Positions 50,370-59,914 of a stretch of 64,000 nt of DNA are shown here, piece after piece; the first letter of the stretch is position 1, and each line of letters opens with the position of its first letter. Made by a program: the position numbers and the translations under genes. The notes under the pieces were generated by a model, which saw nothing but the letters and a program-made list of their open reading frames with translations, did not search any database and was not told the origin of the DNA. The stretch comes from Variovorax sp. EL159 (GTDB taxonomy: Bacteria > Pseudomonadota > Gammaproteobacteria > Burkholderiales > Burkholderiaceae_C): contig NZ_FMUJ01000004.1 in the NCBI RefSeq assembly GCF_900100965.1, positions 372,001 through 436,000 of the forward strand, in the 5' to 3' direction.

Positions 50370-53036
50370 ATGAACGCCCCGATTTCAGCCGACCAGATGC
50401 GCGCATTGCTGCTCGACACGCCGCTTTCGCACGACCCCGACCCTGCAGAGACCGCCGAGTGGCGCGACGCCTTCCTGGCGCTGGCGCAGGCGCATGGCCC
50501 GCAGCGCGCGCGACAGATGCTGGTGGAGCTGGCCCGCCTGGCGCGCCAGCAGCGCATCGGCTGGCAGCCTGAACTGGCAACGCCGTACGTCAACACCATC
50601 GCGGTGGAAGACCAGCCGCCGTTCCCCGGCGACCTTGCCATCGAAGAGCGGCTGGCTTCGCTGATGCGCTGGAACGCACTCGCGATGGTGGCCAAGGCCA
50701 ACCAGGCGTATGGCGAATTGGGTGGACACATCGCCAGCTATGCAAGCGCGGCCGACCTGTTCGAGACCGGCTTCAACCATTTCTTCCACGCGCGCAGCGA
50801 AGCGCATCGCGGCGACCTCGTGTTCTTCCAGCCGCACAGCGCGCCCGGCGTTTATGCGCGTGCGTACCTCGAAGGCCGCCTGAGCGAAGAAGACCTGAAC
50901 CACTACCGCCAGGAACTGACCGCGCCCGCCTTCGTCGACGGCAGCGGCGCGCGCGGCCTGTGCAGCTATCCGCATCCGTACCTGATGCCGGACTTCTGGC
51001 AGTTCCCCACCGGCTCGATGGGCATCGGCCCCATCAGCTCGATCTACCACGCGCGCTTCATGCGCTACCTCACGCACCGCAACCTGCTGAACTGCGAAGG
51101 CCGCAAGGTCTGGGGCGTGTTCGGCGACGGCGAAATGGACGAGCCCGAGTCGATGAGCGCATTGACGCTCGCCGCGCGCGAGAAGCTCGACAACCTCGTG
51201 TGGGTCGTCAACTGCAACCTGCAGCGCCTCGATGGCCCGGTGCGCGGCAACGGCCGCATCATCGACGAGCTCGAAAAGCTATTTGCCGGCGCGGGCTGGA
51301 ACGTCGTCAAGCTCGTGTGGGGCAGCGATTGGGACGGCCTCTTCGCGCAAGACGTCAGCGGCGCGCTCGCCCGCGTGTTCGCCAACACCGTCGACGGCCA
51401 GATGCAGACCTTCGCCGCGAAAGACGGCCGCTTCAATCGCGACAACTTCTTCGGCCAGAACCCCGAACTCGCGCGTTTGGCCGAAGGCATGACCGACGAG
51501 CAGATCGATCGCTTGAAGCGCGGCGGCCACGACCTCGTGAAGATCCATGCCGCCTACGCCGCGGCGGCCAAGCACAAAGGCCAGCCCACCGTGATCCTGG
51601 CCCACACCAAGAAGGGCTACGGCATGGGCAGCGCGGCCCAGGGCAAGATGACGACGCACTCGCACAAGAAGATGGGCGACGTCGACCTCATCGAATTCCG
51701 CGACCGTTTCAACCTGCCGCTCACCGATGCGCAGGCCATCGCGATGGACTTCTTCCGCCCGGCCGAAGACAGCGCCGAGATGCGCTACCTGCGCCAGCAC
51801 CGCGAAGCGCTCGGCGGCGCCATGCCGCGCCGCGAGACCGCCTGCGACGTGGTGCCCAAGCCCGACATCGCCAGCTACGCGCAGTTCGCGACAGCGGCAG
51901 GGGGCAAGGAAATGAGCACCACCATGGCCTTCGTGCGCATGCTGGGCAACCTCATGAAGGACAAGGCCCTGGGCCCGCGCATCGTGCCCATCGTGGCCGA
52001 CGAGGCGCGCACCTTCGGCATGGCCAACCTGTTCAAGCAGGTCGGCATCTATTCGAGCGTGGGCCAGCGCTATGCGCCGGAAGACATCGGCTCGGTGCTG
52101 AGCTATCGCGAAGCCACCGACGGGCAGATCCTCGAAGAGGGCATCAGCGAAGCGGGCGCCATCGCGAGCTGGACGGCCGCGGCCACCAGCTACAGCGTGC
52201 ACGGCCTGGCGATGCTGCCGTTCTACATCTACTACTCGATGTTCGGCTTCCAGCGCGTGGGCGATGCGATCTGGGCCGCGGCCGACCAACGGGCGCGGGG
52301 CTTTCTGCTCGGCGCCACCTCGGGCCGCACCACGCTCGGCGGCGAAGGCCTGCAGCACCAGGACGGCAGCAGCCACCTCGTGGCCGCGACCATCCCCAAC
52401 TGCAAGGCCTACGACCCGGCCTATGCGGGCGAAATGGCAGTGATCGTCGATGCCGGCATCCGCGAAATGATGGTCGAGCAGAAGGACGTTTTCTATTACG
52501 TCACGCTCATGAACGAAAACTACGCGCAGCCCGATGTGCCCGCCGGTGCGGAAGGCGACATCCTGCGCGGGTGCTATCGCTTCGGCACGTATGCGCCGGT
52601 CAAGGGAAAGGCCAAGCAGAAGGTCTCGCTCATGGGCTCGGGCGCGATCCTCACCGAAGTGGTCAAGGCCGCGCAATTGCTGGCCGACGAAGGCATTGAG
52701 GCCGAAGTGTTCAGCGTCACGAGCTGGAGCGAACTGGCGCGCGACGGCCTGGCCTGCGAACAGCGCGCACTGGCGGGCGAAGCTACCGGCACCGCGTTCG
52801 TCGCGCAGCAGCTCGGCAAGGGCAAGGCCCCGATCATCGCGGCCACCGACTACGTGCGCGCCGTGCCCGAGAGCGTGCGCGCCTTCCTGCCCGAAGGCCG
52901 CCGCTACCTCACGCTCGGCACCGATGGCTTCGGCCGCAGCGACACGCGCGCGGCGCTGCGCCAGTTCTTCGGCGTGGATGCCGCGAGCATCGCGCGCGCC
53001 GCGCGTCACGCACTTAACGCAACGGCGGCGACTTAG
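50370..53036 (+). CDS. Pyruvate/2-oxoacid dehydrogenase E1 component (AceE-type)
   Basis: This 888-residue thiamine-diphosphate enzyme belongs to the homodimeric AceE family. The ThDP/Mg site is the GDGEMDEPESMSALTLAARE segment followed by LVWVVNCNLQ, and HKGQPTVILAHTKKGYGMG follows. AceE catalyses decarboxylation and acetyl transfer within the pyruvate dehydrogenase complex, but no E2 or E3 gene is nearby. Divergence from an lrp-type regulator resembles the mdeR-mdeB arrangement of Pseudomonas putida, where MdeB is a 2-oxobutyrate dehydrogenase E1. The substrate is therefore open. Confidence 0.85.
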   Translation: MNAPISADQMRALLLDTPLSHDPDPAETAEWRDAFLALAQAHGPQRARQMLVELARLARQQRIGWQPELATPYVNTIAVEDQPPFPGDLAIEERLASLMRWNALAMVAKANQAYGELGGHIASYASAADLFETGFNHFFHARSEAHRGDLVFFQPHSAPGVYARAYLEGRLSEEDLNHYRQELTAPAFVDGSGARGLCSYPHPYLMPDFWQFPTGSMGIGPISSIYHARFMRYLTHRNLLNCEGRKVWGVFGDGEMDEPESMSALTLAAREKLDNLVWVVNCNLQRLDGPVRGNGRIIDELEKLFAGAGWNVVKLVWGSDWDGLFAQDVSGALARVFANTVDGQMQTFAAKDGRFNRDNFFGQNPELARLAEGMTDEQIDRLKRGGHDLVKIHAAYAAAAKHKGQPTVILAHTKKGYGMGSAAQGKMTTHSHKKMGDVDLIEFRDRFNLPLTDAQAIAMDFFRPAEDSAEMRYLRQHREALGGAMPRRETACDVVPKPDIASYAQFATAAGGKEMSTTMAFVRMLGNLMKDKALGPRIVPIVADEARTFGMANLFKQVGIYSSVGQRYAPEDIGSVLSYREATDGQILEEGISEAGAIASWTAAATSYSVHGLAMLPFYIYYSMFGFQRVGDAIWAAADQRARGFLLGATSGRTTLGGEGLQHQDGSSHLVAATIPNCKAYDPAYAGEMAVIVDAGIREMMVEQKDVFYYVTLMNENYAQPDVPAGAEGDILRGCYRFGTYAPVKGKAKQKVSLMGSGAILTEVVKAAQLLADEGIEAEVFSVTSWSELARDGLACEQRALAGEATGTAFVAQQLGKGKAPIIAATDYVRAVPESVRAFLPEGRRYLTLGTDGFGRSDTRAALRQFFGVDAASIARAARHALNATAAT

Positions 53037-54001
53037 ATCGACTGTTGAGCGGGTCTGATCGGCCAATCTGTCGGCGGATCGATCGTTTCGAGCGACTGCA
53101 GGGCGAAGGTTTTGCGTGGCGCGCGATTGCGCATACGTGCTTCACGTACCTTGATTCGCGCGCGAACATGGCGATGCAGCGGAACAAGCCCTTCCTGTAG
53201 CGCTTGCTCCATCGCAGCGCGAGAAACCGTGCCAATCACCACGTTTCGATCGATGTGCAAGCGCAACTCAAAGCGCGACGAATATTCAGCCCAGCCGATG
53301 ATTTCCCCCTCAAGCGTTTCGGTCCGGTCTTCGATCGTCATTGCCTCGGCACGCTGGCGCGCACGTTGGATGGCCTGTATCGTGAGCTCGAAGTCGCGTT
53401 CACCTTCCACCACACGAAGGCTGGCGCCTTCATCATCGAGCAACTTGAAGAATTCCTTCAACGCACCAAGTTGCCTGTTGTCGACGTCCGCCGAAGCTTC
53501 GTCGAACAGGGCGTCGTCTGCAGCGGCCATGCGCGATAGCGTGTCTGCGACTTGATCGACAGCCTCCTTCAATACTAGGTCTCCAATGGCAGGTTCACTG
53601 CCCTGAAGAACAAACCCGAATGATCCTCGCACGACGTCGGTGACCAGCAGTTGGGTGTCGTCGCTCATAGGGACGCGGCCGCGGGACGACAGCGGTCCGG
53701 TTTCGGACGCTGCATAGCGCTGGCTGATCAGCTTCTGGAATTTGCCGACAGCTTGTGTGCCGAATGCAGCCTTGATGCCGTGAGATCCAATGACTGGGCG
53801 ACCGCCAAAGAAAAGCGCCACACCGACCGGTGCTTGCACACTTGCCTCGGCCAACTCGGCCAGCTCTCTCTCAAGGCGGCGCACACGTTGACTGTATTGA
53901 TGCTCCGCGAGCGGATCGGCATGCGTCTGCCCCTCGACGAGCAACTGGCGGGCCTGAGCCAGATCGGCTTGTAGAAATTGCTTTTCAAGTTGAGCCAGCA
54001 T
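53033..54001 (-). CDS. Unknown protein with N-terminal coiled coil, partner of an NTase-like gene
   Basis: I do not recognise this 322-residue protein. Residues 1-60 are probably helical/coiled coil (AQLEKQFLQADLAQARQLL and RVRRLERELAELAEAS). The middle has a compact domain (PVGVALFFGGRPVIGSHGIK, LLVTDVVRGSFGFVL). A second helical region and a beta-rich C-terminus (FELRLHIDRNVVIGTVSRAA) follow. GC content is visibly lower than in neighbours. Its start overlaps the end of the upstream gene by 17 bases, so the two are translationally linked. Its stop overlaps the convergent E1 stop by 3 bases. Confidence 0.75.
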   Translation of the reverse strand: MLAQLEKQFLQADLAQARQLLVEGQTHADPLAEHQYSQRVRRLERELAELAEASVQAPVGVALFFGGRPVIGSHGIKAAFGTQAVGKFQKLISQRYAASETGPLSSRGRVPMSDDTQLLVTDVVRGSFGFVLQGSEPAIGDLVLKEAVDQVADTLSRMAAADDALFDEASADVDNRQLGALKEFFKLLDDEGASLRVVEGERDFELTIQAIQRARQRAEAMTIEDRTETLEGEIIGWAEYSSRFELRLHIDRNVVIGTVSRAAMEQALQEGLVPLHRHVRARIKVREARMRNRAPRKTFALQSLETIDPPTDWPIRPAQQSI

Positions 54002-54584
54002 TCGGTTCTCCTTGGTGCATGAGTGCGTCAATCAATGCTCTGGCGCTGTCATCGTCCGAGTCCAATGGAAGCTGCAGCATGCCTTTCCATAGCGCGTCGC
54101 CGCGACGGTGAGAATACAAACCGTACCAGTAACGCGTCTGCAGGACCAGCCATTCGGGTGCTGTGGTGAGGTTGACGATGCTGGTATCGCAGTGGAATTC
54201 GCGTTTGCAGAGCTCCAGATCAAATAATTCCGGCCGAGTGCTCAGCATCTGATTGATTTGCTGATCGCTCTTGCCAGCGGGACGGTGAGCAAAGGTCACT
54301 ACATCGATATCGTTGGGCGCACGATCCTCGCGCGCCTCTATATCTTCGACAAAGCTGCCGTCGAGCCACTGAAATCCTTGGGCGAAACCCAGCCCCCGAA
54401 GTTCGGCGCGATACCGCAAGAGTCCGTCAAGCACGATGCATCGCTGCTGGCTGATTGCAAAGCGCTGCACCAGTTCGCTGCTCGTCACCAGATAAGGTGA
54501 GCTGTGCGCGCTATTCATCCGCTCGCCTTCAAAGGGCGGCAGTACGTGGGAGTGGTTGAACGCGGGAATCACGGGTGGGAGCAT
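53985..54584 (-). CDS. DUF6932-like putative nucleotidyltransferase
   Basis: This 199-residue protein begins MLPPVIPAFNHSHVLPPFEG and contains FQWLDGSFVEDIEA followed by NDIDVVTFAH, a Pol-beta-type nucleotidyltransferase signature (Gly-Ser, then Asp-x-Asp). This resembles DUF6932 proteins, whose function is not known. GC content is low compared with neighbours. It is the first gene of a two-gene unit with the coiled-coil protein downstream (17-base overlap). The ATG at 54584 has only a weak ribosome-binding site; a GTG ten codons upstream is an alternative. Confidence 0.75.
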   Translation of the reverse strand: MLPPVIPAFNHSHVLPPFEGERMNSAHSSPYLVTSSELVQRFAISQQRCIVLDGLLRYRAELRGLGFAQGFQWLDGSFVEDIEAREDRAPNDIDVVTFAHRPAGKSDQQINQMLSTRPELFDLELCKREFHCDTSIVNLTTAPEWLVLQTRYWYGLYSHRRGDALWKGMLQLPLDSDDDSARALIDALMHQGEPNAGST

Positions 54585-54730
54585 AGCGGTTGTGTGTTGC
54601 TCATCTGACCGCACAACGGAACGTGCGCATCGGTAAGTGAGCCGAATTGCGCGACCTTGAGCACATCTGAATATGACGGCATCTGTCGATGTACCTCGGG
54701 TAGAGTCAGTCTCAGACCTTCATTGCCCCT

Positions 54731-55507
54731 ATGACCGCCCGTTTCCAATCCCTCGCCCCCGCCGTCCGCCTGGCCGACCAGGTGGCCGATGCGCTCGCGG
54801 CCGAGGTGCGCAGCGGGCGCCTGTCCGAAGGCGATCGGCTGCCGACCGAAGCGGTGCTCGCAGAGCAGTTCGGCGTGAGTCGCACCGTGATCCGCGAAGC
54901 GGTCTCGCGGCTCAAGTCGCTGGGGCTCGTGGATTCGCGGCAGGGCAGTGGCGTGTACGTGCGCGCTGCCGGTGTCGAGCCGCTGCGCTTCGAGATGCCG
55001 CACGTGGCCTCGCGCGAAGCGGTGATCCAGATGGTCGAGTTGCGCCGCGCGCTCGAAGCCGAAGTGGCCGCGCTTGCGGCCGAGCGCCGCACGCCTGAAG
55101 ACGTGCAACGCATCCGCGACGCCATCGACGCGCTGCACGCCGCGGTGGCTGCCGGCGGCAACGGCGCCGACGAAGACGTGCGCTTTCACCGCGCCATCGC
55201 CGAGGCCGCGCGCAACCCGTTCCTGATCGGCACGCTGCAATACCTGCGGCAGTTTTTGCACGGCGCCACGCGCGTCACCCGCGCCAACGAGGCGCGTCGC
55301 GCGGACTTCGCGCGCGAGGTCGCGCAAGAGCATGCGCAGATCGTCGAGGCCATCGAGGCCGGCGACGCGCTCCGCGCCCGCGAGGCCGCCAAGTCCCATA
55401 TGGACAACGCCATCCGCCGCATCGAGCAGGCCGATCCGGCCTTCTGGCAGCAGGAAGGCGCGCAACTCGCGCGACCGCTGGTCGAAGACTGGCCCGCGGG
55501 CAAATAA
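54731..55507 (+). CDS. GntR/FadR (FCD) family transcriptional regulator
   Basis: This 258-residue regulator has an N-terminal winged HTH (LPTEAVLAEQFGVSRTVIRE, then RQGSGVYV) and an all-helical FCD ligand domain (VELRRALEAEVAALA, DVRFHRAIAEA, HAQIVEAIEAGDALRARE) with metal-binding Asp/His residues. It directly precedes the tetronate catabolic genes and probably represses them until the sugar acid binds. A candidate operator lies at 55571. Confidence 0.9.
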   Translation: MTARFQSLAPAVRLADQVADALAAEVRSGRLSEGDRLPTEAVLAEQFGVSRTVIREAVSRLKSLGLVDSRQGSGVYVRAAGVEPLRFEMPHVASREAVIQMVELRRALEAEVAALAAERRTPEDVQRIRDAIDALHAAVAAGGNGADEDVRFHRAIAEAARNPFLIGTLQYLRQFLHGATRVTRANEARRADFAREVAQEHAQIVEAIEAGDALRAREAAKSHMDNAIRRIEQADPAFWQQEGAQLARPLVEDWPAGK

Positions 55508-55570
55508 GCAAGAAGAAAGGAAACGAGCTGTGGCTCGAGGGTTTACCCGGGGCGGCCAACTTGTCTTGAA

Positions 55571-55591
55571 TTTGTATGATGACCTGACAAA
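55571..55591 (+). promoter_or_regulatory. Possible GntR operator before the transporter gene
   Basis: TTTGT and ACAAA are inverted around 11 bases (TTTGTATG then CTGACAAA) in an AT-rich patch between the regulator and the transporter. FCD-family regulators often bind such short dyads. No repeated copy is clear upstream of the regulator gene itself, so this is weak. Confidence 0.35.
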
Positions 55592-55681
55592 TAAAGAGGT
55601 GGCCGCGCTGCACGGCGACGAGACGACCTCGCTTTCTTCACCCAGGCTTTTCATCCAAAGCTGCAAGCGGACTTCCCTGTC

Positions 55682-57013
55682 ATGACTCCAACCCTCCAGG
55701 CCGGCGCGCCCCCGGCCACGGCCCGATCGCCAGCCGACACCGCGCTCGAGAAGCGCGCCTATGCCAAGGTCTTCTGGCGCCTCGTTCCCTTCCTGATGCT
55801 CTGCTACGTGATCGCGTACCTCGACCGGGTGAACGTCGGCTTCGCCAAGCTGCAGATGGGGCAAGACCTCGGGTTCAGCGAAACCGTGTTCGGCCTGGGC
55901 GCCGGCATCTTCTTCCTCGGCTACTTTCTCTTCGAAGTGCCGAGCAACCTGCTGCTCAACCGCGTGGGCGCGCGCATGTGGATCGCGCGGATCATGATCA
56001 CCTGGGGCCTGCTCTCGGCGTGCTTCGTGTTCGTGCAGACGCCCACCAGCTTCTACATCCTGCGGTTCCTGCTCGGCGTGGCCGAGGCGGGTTTCTACCC
56101 CGGCGTGATCCTCTACCTGACCCAGTGGTATCCCTCGCACCGGCGCGCGCGGATCATCGCGGTCTTCATGTCGGCGATACCGGTGGCGGGCATCTTCGGC
56201 AACCCGCTGTCGGGCTGGATCATGGACGCCTTCCACGGCGTCTCGTCGATGCACGGCTGGCAGTGGATGTTCATCATCGAAGCCATCCCGGCGGTGCTGG
56301 TCGGCGTGATGGTTCTCTTCTACCTGGACAACGGCATCCTGCAGGCCAAATGGCTTTCGCCCGAAGAAAAGGCGCTGCTGCAGCGCGAGGTCGAGCGCGA
56401 CCAGGCACACGGCGCCAAGGGCCCGCACTCGGTGGCCGCGGTGTTCCGCGATGCGCGCGTGTGGTGGATGGCGCTCATCTACTTCGCCTTCGTCATGGGC
56501 CAATACGCGCTGACCTTCTGGCTGCCCACGCTGGTGAAGGCCACGGGCGTGCAGGGCAACTTCAACATCGGCTTGCTGAGCGCGATTCCGTTCGTCTGCG
56601 CGATCGTCGCGATGAACCTCTTCGGCCGCAGCGCCGACCGCCGGCAGGAGCGCCGCTGGCATTTGATCGTGCCCGCGATGATGGGCGCCGTCGGCTTCAC
56701 CGTGGCCGCCTCGTACACGCAAAACACGGCCGTGTCGCTCGCATTCCTCTCGCTCGCCGCAGCCGGCGTGCTGACCTGCGCGCCGCTCTTCTGGTCGCTG
56801 CCCACCGCGTTCCTTTCGGGCACGGCCGCGGCCGCGGGCATCGCGGCCATCAACTCGGTGGGGAACCTTGCGGGCTTCGTGAGCCCGTACCTCATCGGCT
56901 ATCTGAAGGACCTGACGGGCAGCACGCAGATCGGCATGTATGTGCTGGCCGCGGCCCTCGTGCTCGGCGCCATCGGCGTATGGCTCACGCCCAAACAACT
57001 CGTCAATCGCTGA
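55682..57013 (+). CDS. MFS transporter, anion:cation symporter type
   Basis: This 443-residue major-facilitator protein has twelve hydrophobic helices and the ACS-family motifs YLDRVNVGFAKLQM in helix 1 and FLGYFLFEVPSNLLLNRVGARMW in the first loop. Such transporters import sugar acids such as galactonate or hexuronates. Placed between the GntR gene and the tetronate enzymes, it most likely imports L-threonate and/or D-erythronate. The next gene starts 16 bases after its stop. Confidence 0.9.
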   Translation: MTPTLQAGAPPATARSPADTALEKRAYAKVFWRLVPFLMLCYVIAYLDRVNVGFAKLQMGQDLGFSETVFGLGAGIFFLGYFLFEVPSNLLLNRVGARMWIARIMITWGLLSACFVFVQTPTSFYILRFLLGVAEAGFYPGVILYLTQWYPSHRRARIIAVFMSAIPVAGIFGNPLSGWIMDAFHGVSSMHGWQWMFIIEAIPAVLVGVMVLFYLDNGILQAKWLSPEEKALLQREVERDQAHGAKGPHSVAAVFRDARVWWMALIYFAFVMGQYALTFWLPTLVKATGVQGNFNIGLLSAIPFVCAIVAMNLFGRSADRRQERRWHLIVPAMMGAVGFTVAASYTQNTAVSLAFLSLAAAGVLTCAPLFWSLPTAFLSGTAAAAGIAAINSVGNLAGFVSPYLIGYLKDLTGSTQIGMYVLAAALVLGAIGVWLTPKQLVNR

Positions 57014-57029
57014 CCGGAGAAACAACACC

Positions 57030-57959
57030 ATGACAGACACCTCCAGCAACACCCCCGTCATCGGCCTCGTGGGCCTCGGCGCCATGGGCAGCGGCATGGC
57101 GCAATCGCTGCGCCGTGCGGGCCATGCGCCGCATGTGTTCGATGTGCGCCCCGGCGTCGCCGCGGCCTTCGCGCGCGATGGCGGCACCGCCTGCGACACG
57201 CTCGAAGCGCTCGGCGCGCAGTGCGACATCGTGGTCAGCGTGGTCGTCAACGCGGCGCAGACCGAATCGGTGCTGTTCGGCGACGGCACCACGCCCGGCT
57301 GCGCCGCATCGATGAAGCCCGGCAGCCTCTTCGTGATGTGCTCCACCGTCGATCCGAACTGGTCCGTGGCGCTCGAAGCGCGCCTTGCGAAGCAAGGCAT
57401 CCTGTACCTCGACGCGCCCATCTCCGGCGGTGCCGCCAAGGCCGCGAGCGGACAGATGACGATGATGACCGCTGGCACGCCCGCCGCTTACGCGAAGGCC
57501 GGCACCATGCTCGATGCGATGGCTGCCAAGATCTACCGCCTTGGCGACTCGGCCGGCGCGGGCAGTAAGGTGAAGGTCATCAACCAGTTGCTGGCCGGCG
57601 TGCACATCGCGGCCGCCGCCGAGGCCATGGCGCTGGGCCTGCGCGAAGGCGTCGATGCGGCTGCGCTCTACGAAGTCATCACGCACAGCGCGGGCAACAG
57701 CTGGATGTTCGAGAACCGCATGGCGCATGTGCTCGCGGGCGACTACACGCCGCTGTCGGCCGTCGACATCTTCGTGAAGGACCTGGGCCTCGTGCTCGAC
57801 GTGGCGCGCGCCAGCAAGTTTCCGTTGCCGTTGTCGTCTACCGCGCATCAAATGTTCATGCAGGCGTCCACGGCAGGCTTTGCGCGCGAGGACGACAGCG
57901 CCGTCATCAAGATATTCCCCGGCATCGAACTGCCGGCACCGAAGGAGAAGGCACCATGA
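57030..57959 (+). CDS. ltnD: L-threonate dehydrogenase-like oxidoreductase
   Basis: This 309-residue 3-hydroxyisobutyrate-dehydrogenase-family enzyme has the NAD motif IGLVGLGAMGSGMAQSL at the N-terminus, the DAPISGGAAKAASG motif near residue 130 and the catalytic Lys in SKVKVINQLLAG. LtnD oxidises L-threonate to 2-oxo-tetronate. The identity follows from the accompanying otnK, otnC and otnI genes. AGAGGAGA-like sequence precedes the ATG at 57030. Its end overlaps the hydrolase start (ATGA). Confidence 0.82.
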   Translation: MTDTSSNTPVIGLVGLGAMGSGMAQSLRRAGHAPHVFDVRPGVAAAFARDGGTACDTLEALGAQCDIVVSVVVNAAQTESVLFGDGTTPGCAASMKPGSLFVMCSTVDPNWSVALEARLAKQGILYLDAPISGGAAKAASGQMTMMTAGTPAAYAKAGTMLDAMAAKIYRLGDSAGAGSKVKVINQLLAGVHIAAAAEAMALGLREGVDAAALYEVITHSAGNSWMFENRMAHVLAGDYTPLSAVDIFVKDLGLVLDVARASKFPLPLSSTAHQMFMQASTAGFAREDDSAVIKIFPGIELPAPKEKAP

Positions 57960-58852
57960 ACGAGTCTCGGGTCAGGTTCGTCGACACGCCGCTGCTGCGC
58001 ATCGGCTACGAGGAGTGGAACCCCGCCGGCAAAGCCACGGCCGTGCTGGTGCACGGCTGGCCCGACAGTCCACGCTGCTGGCATGGCGTGGCCGCCCGGC
58101 TCGCTGAAGCCGGCTGGCGCGTGCTGCTGCCTGCGCTGCGCGGCTTCGCGCCCACGACCTTCCTGCATGCCGACACGCCGCGCAGCGGACAGCTCTCGGC
58201 ACTGGGCCGCGACCTGCTCGACTTCATCGACGTGCTGGGGCTTCAGCAGCCTGCGCTGGTCGGCCACGACTGGGGCGCGCGAGCGGTAGGCAATGCCTGC
58301 GGGCTGCGGCCCGGCGTCGCAAGCGCGCTCACGCTGATGTCCATCGGCTACGGCACCAACGCGCCCGACCAGCCGATGACGATCGAACAAGCACGCAACT
58401 ACTGGTACCACTGGTACATGGCCACGCCGCGCGGTGAACGCACGGTGCACGAAGACCGCATCGCCTTCACGCGGATGATGTGGGATACGTGGGCCCCGGC
58501 CGGCTGGTACGAGCCCGCCGAGTTCGAGGCCACCGCCGCTGCTTTCGCAGGCGACGACTGGGCACAGGTGGTGGTGCATTCGTACCGCCATCGCTGGGGC
58601 CACGCGCCAGGCGATCCGCACTACGCGGCAGACGATGCAGTGCTCAGCCCCGCGCCCGTGCTGTCGGTGCCCACGCTGGTGCTGCATGGCGCGGCGGACC
58701 CCTGCAATCATCCTGACACCTCGGCCGGCAAGGAGCACTTTTTCAGCGGCCCCTACCGCCGTGAACTGCTCGAAGGCGTGGGCCACTTCCCGCAACGCGA
58801 GGCGCCCGATGCGGTGGCCGACGCGTTGCTGCGCTTCCTGCCCGCGCTCTGA
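57956..58852 (+). CDS. Alpha/beta hydrolase with Asp nucleophile
   Basis: This 298-residue hydrolase has HGWPDSPRCWHG (oxyanion region) near residue 33 and VGHDWGARA near 100. The Asp in GHDWG indicates an epoxide-hydrolase/haloalkane-dehalogenase-like nucleophile. The C-terminal His is in EGVGHFPQREAP. It sits between ltnD and denD in a tetronate operon, with ATGA overlap upstream. Hydrolysis of a tetronolactone or other precursor is a hypothesis only; this gene is not part of the described core pathway. Confidence 0.8.
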   Translation: MNESRVRFVDTPLLRIGYEEWNPAGKATAVLVHGWPDSPRCWHGVAARLAEAGWRVLLPALRGFAPTTFLHADTPRSGQLSALGRDLLDFIDVLGLQQPALVGHDWGARAVGNACGLRPGVASALTLMSIGYGTNAPDQPMTIEQARNYWYHWYMATPRGERTVHEDRIAFTRMMWDTWAPAGWYEPAEFEATAAAFAGDDWAQVVVHSYRHRWGHAPGDPHYAADDAVLSPAPVLSVPTLVLHGAADPCNHPDTSAGKEHFFSGPYRRELLEGVGHFPQREAPDAVADALLRFLPAL

Positions 58853-58894
58853 AAAAGCGAACGAACAAACAAGCGAACGAAAGACAAGACGACC

Positions 58895-59911
58895 ATGAAC
58901 ATCCTCATCACCGGCGGCTGCGGCTTCCTCGGCGCGCGGCTCGCCCGCACCCTGCTCGCGAGCGGCCCACTCGCGCTGGCTGGCGGCGCAGCAAGAGACA
59001 TCGCGCGCATCACGCTGGCCGACCGCGTGCCGCCGCCCGCCGACCTCGCAGCCGATGCCCGCATCCAGTTCGTGCAAGGCGATCTGTACGAGCAGGCTGG
59101 CAACGGCGCGCTGCCGCTGGCCGGCACCGACGCGCTGTTCCATCTTGCCGCCGCCGTCAGCGGCGAATGCGAAGCCGACTTCGACCTCGGCATGCGCAGC
59201 AACCTCGACACCACGCGTGCCCTGCTCGACGCCTGCCGCCGCGCGGGCCATGCGCCGGTGTTCGTGTTTTCCAGCTCGGTCGCCGTGTTCGGCGATTCGC
59301 CCGAGCAGCGCCTGCCCGCCGTGATCGAAGACACCACGCTGCCGACGCCGCAGAACAGCTACGGCATCCAGAAGTTCATCGGCGAACAGCTCGTGGCCGA
59401 CTTCACGCGCAAGGGCTTCGTGCAGGGCCGCAACGTGCGGCTCATGACGGTGTCGGTGCGCCCCGGCCGGCCCAACGGCGCGGCCTCCAGTTTCCTGAGC
59501 GGCATGCTGCGCGAGCCACTGGCCGGCGAGCGCGCACGCTGCCCTGTGTCGCCCGACACCGCCGTCGCGTTGGCCTCGCCCGGCAACACCGTCGCCGGCA
59601 TCATCCGCGCGGCCACGGCCGGCGCCGCCGAGTGGGGCGCGCGCACCGCCATCAACCTGCCCGCATTGACCACCACCGTGCGCGAGATGGCGCAGGCGCT
59701 CGAACGCATCGCGGGCAAGGAAGCCACCGCCTTGATCGACTGGCAGCCCGACGCCGCCGTCGCAAAGATCGTCACCAGCTGGCCCAGCCGCATTCACGCG
59801 GCGCGTGCGGAAGCGCTGGGCCTGAAGGCCGACGCCAGCTTCGACGCCATCCTGCGCGACTACGTCCGCGAGAACGCGCAGGCCGTCAAGCTGCCCGTGT
59901 CGAAAGACTGA
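58895..59911 (+). CDS. denD: D-erythronate dehydrogenase
   Basis: This 338-residue extended SDR enzyme has ILITGGCGFLGARLARTLL at the N-terminus and the active-site pattern FSSSVAVFGDS followed by YGIQKFIGEQ. DenD oxidises D-erythronate at C2 to feed the otn steps. The gene order with otnK, otnC and otnI supports this assignment over a generic sugar epimerase. otnK starts three bases after its stop. Confidence 0.85.
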   Translation: MNILITGGCGFLGARLARTLLASGPLALAGGAARDIARITLADRVPPPADLAADARIQFVQGDLYEQAGNGALPLAGTDALFHLAAAVSGECEADFDLGMRSNLDTTRALLDACRRAGHAPVFVFSSSVAVFGDSPEQRLPAVIEDTTLPTPQNSYGIQKFIGEQLVADFTRKGFVQGRNVRLMTVSVRPGRPNGAASSFLSGMLREPLAGERARCPVSPDTAVALASPGNTVAGIIRAATAGAAEWGARTAINLPALTTTVREMAQALERIAGKEATALIDWQPDAAVAKIVTSWPSRIHAARAEALGLKADASFDAILRDYVRENAQAVKLPVSKD

Positions 59912-59914
59912 GCG

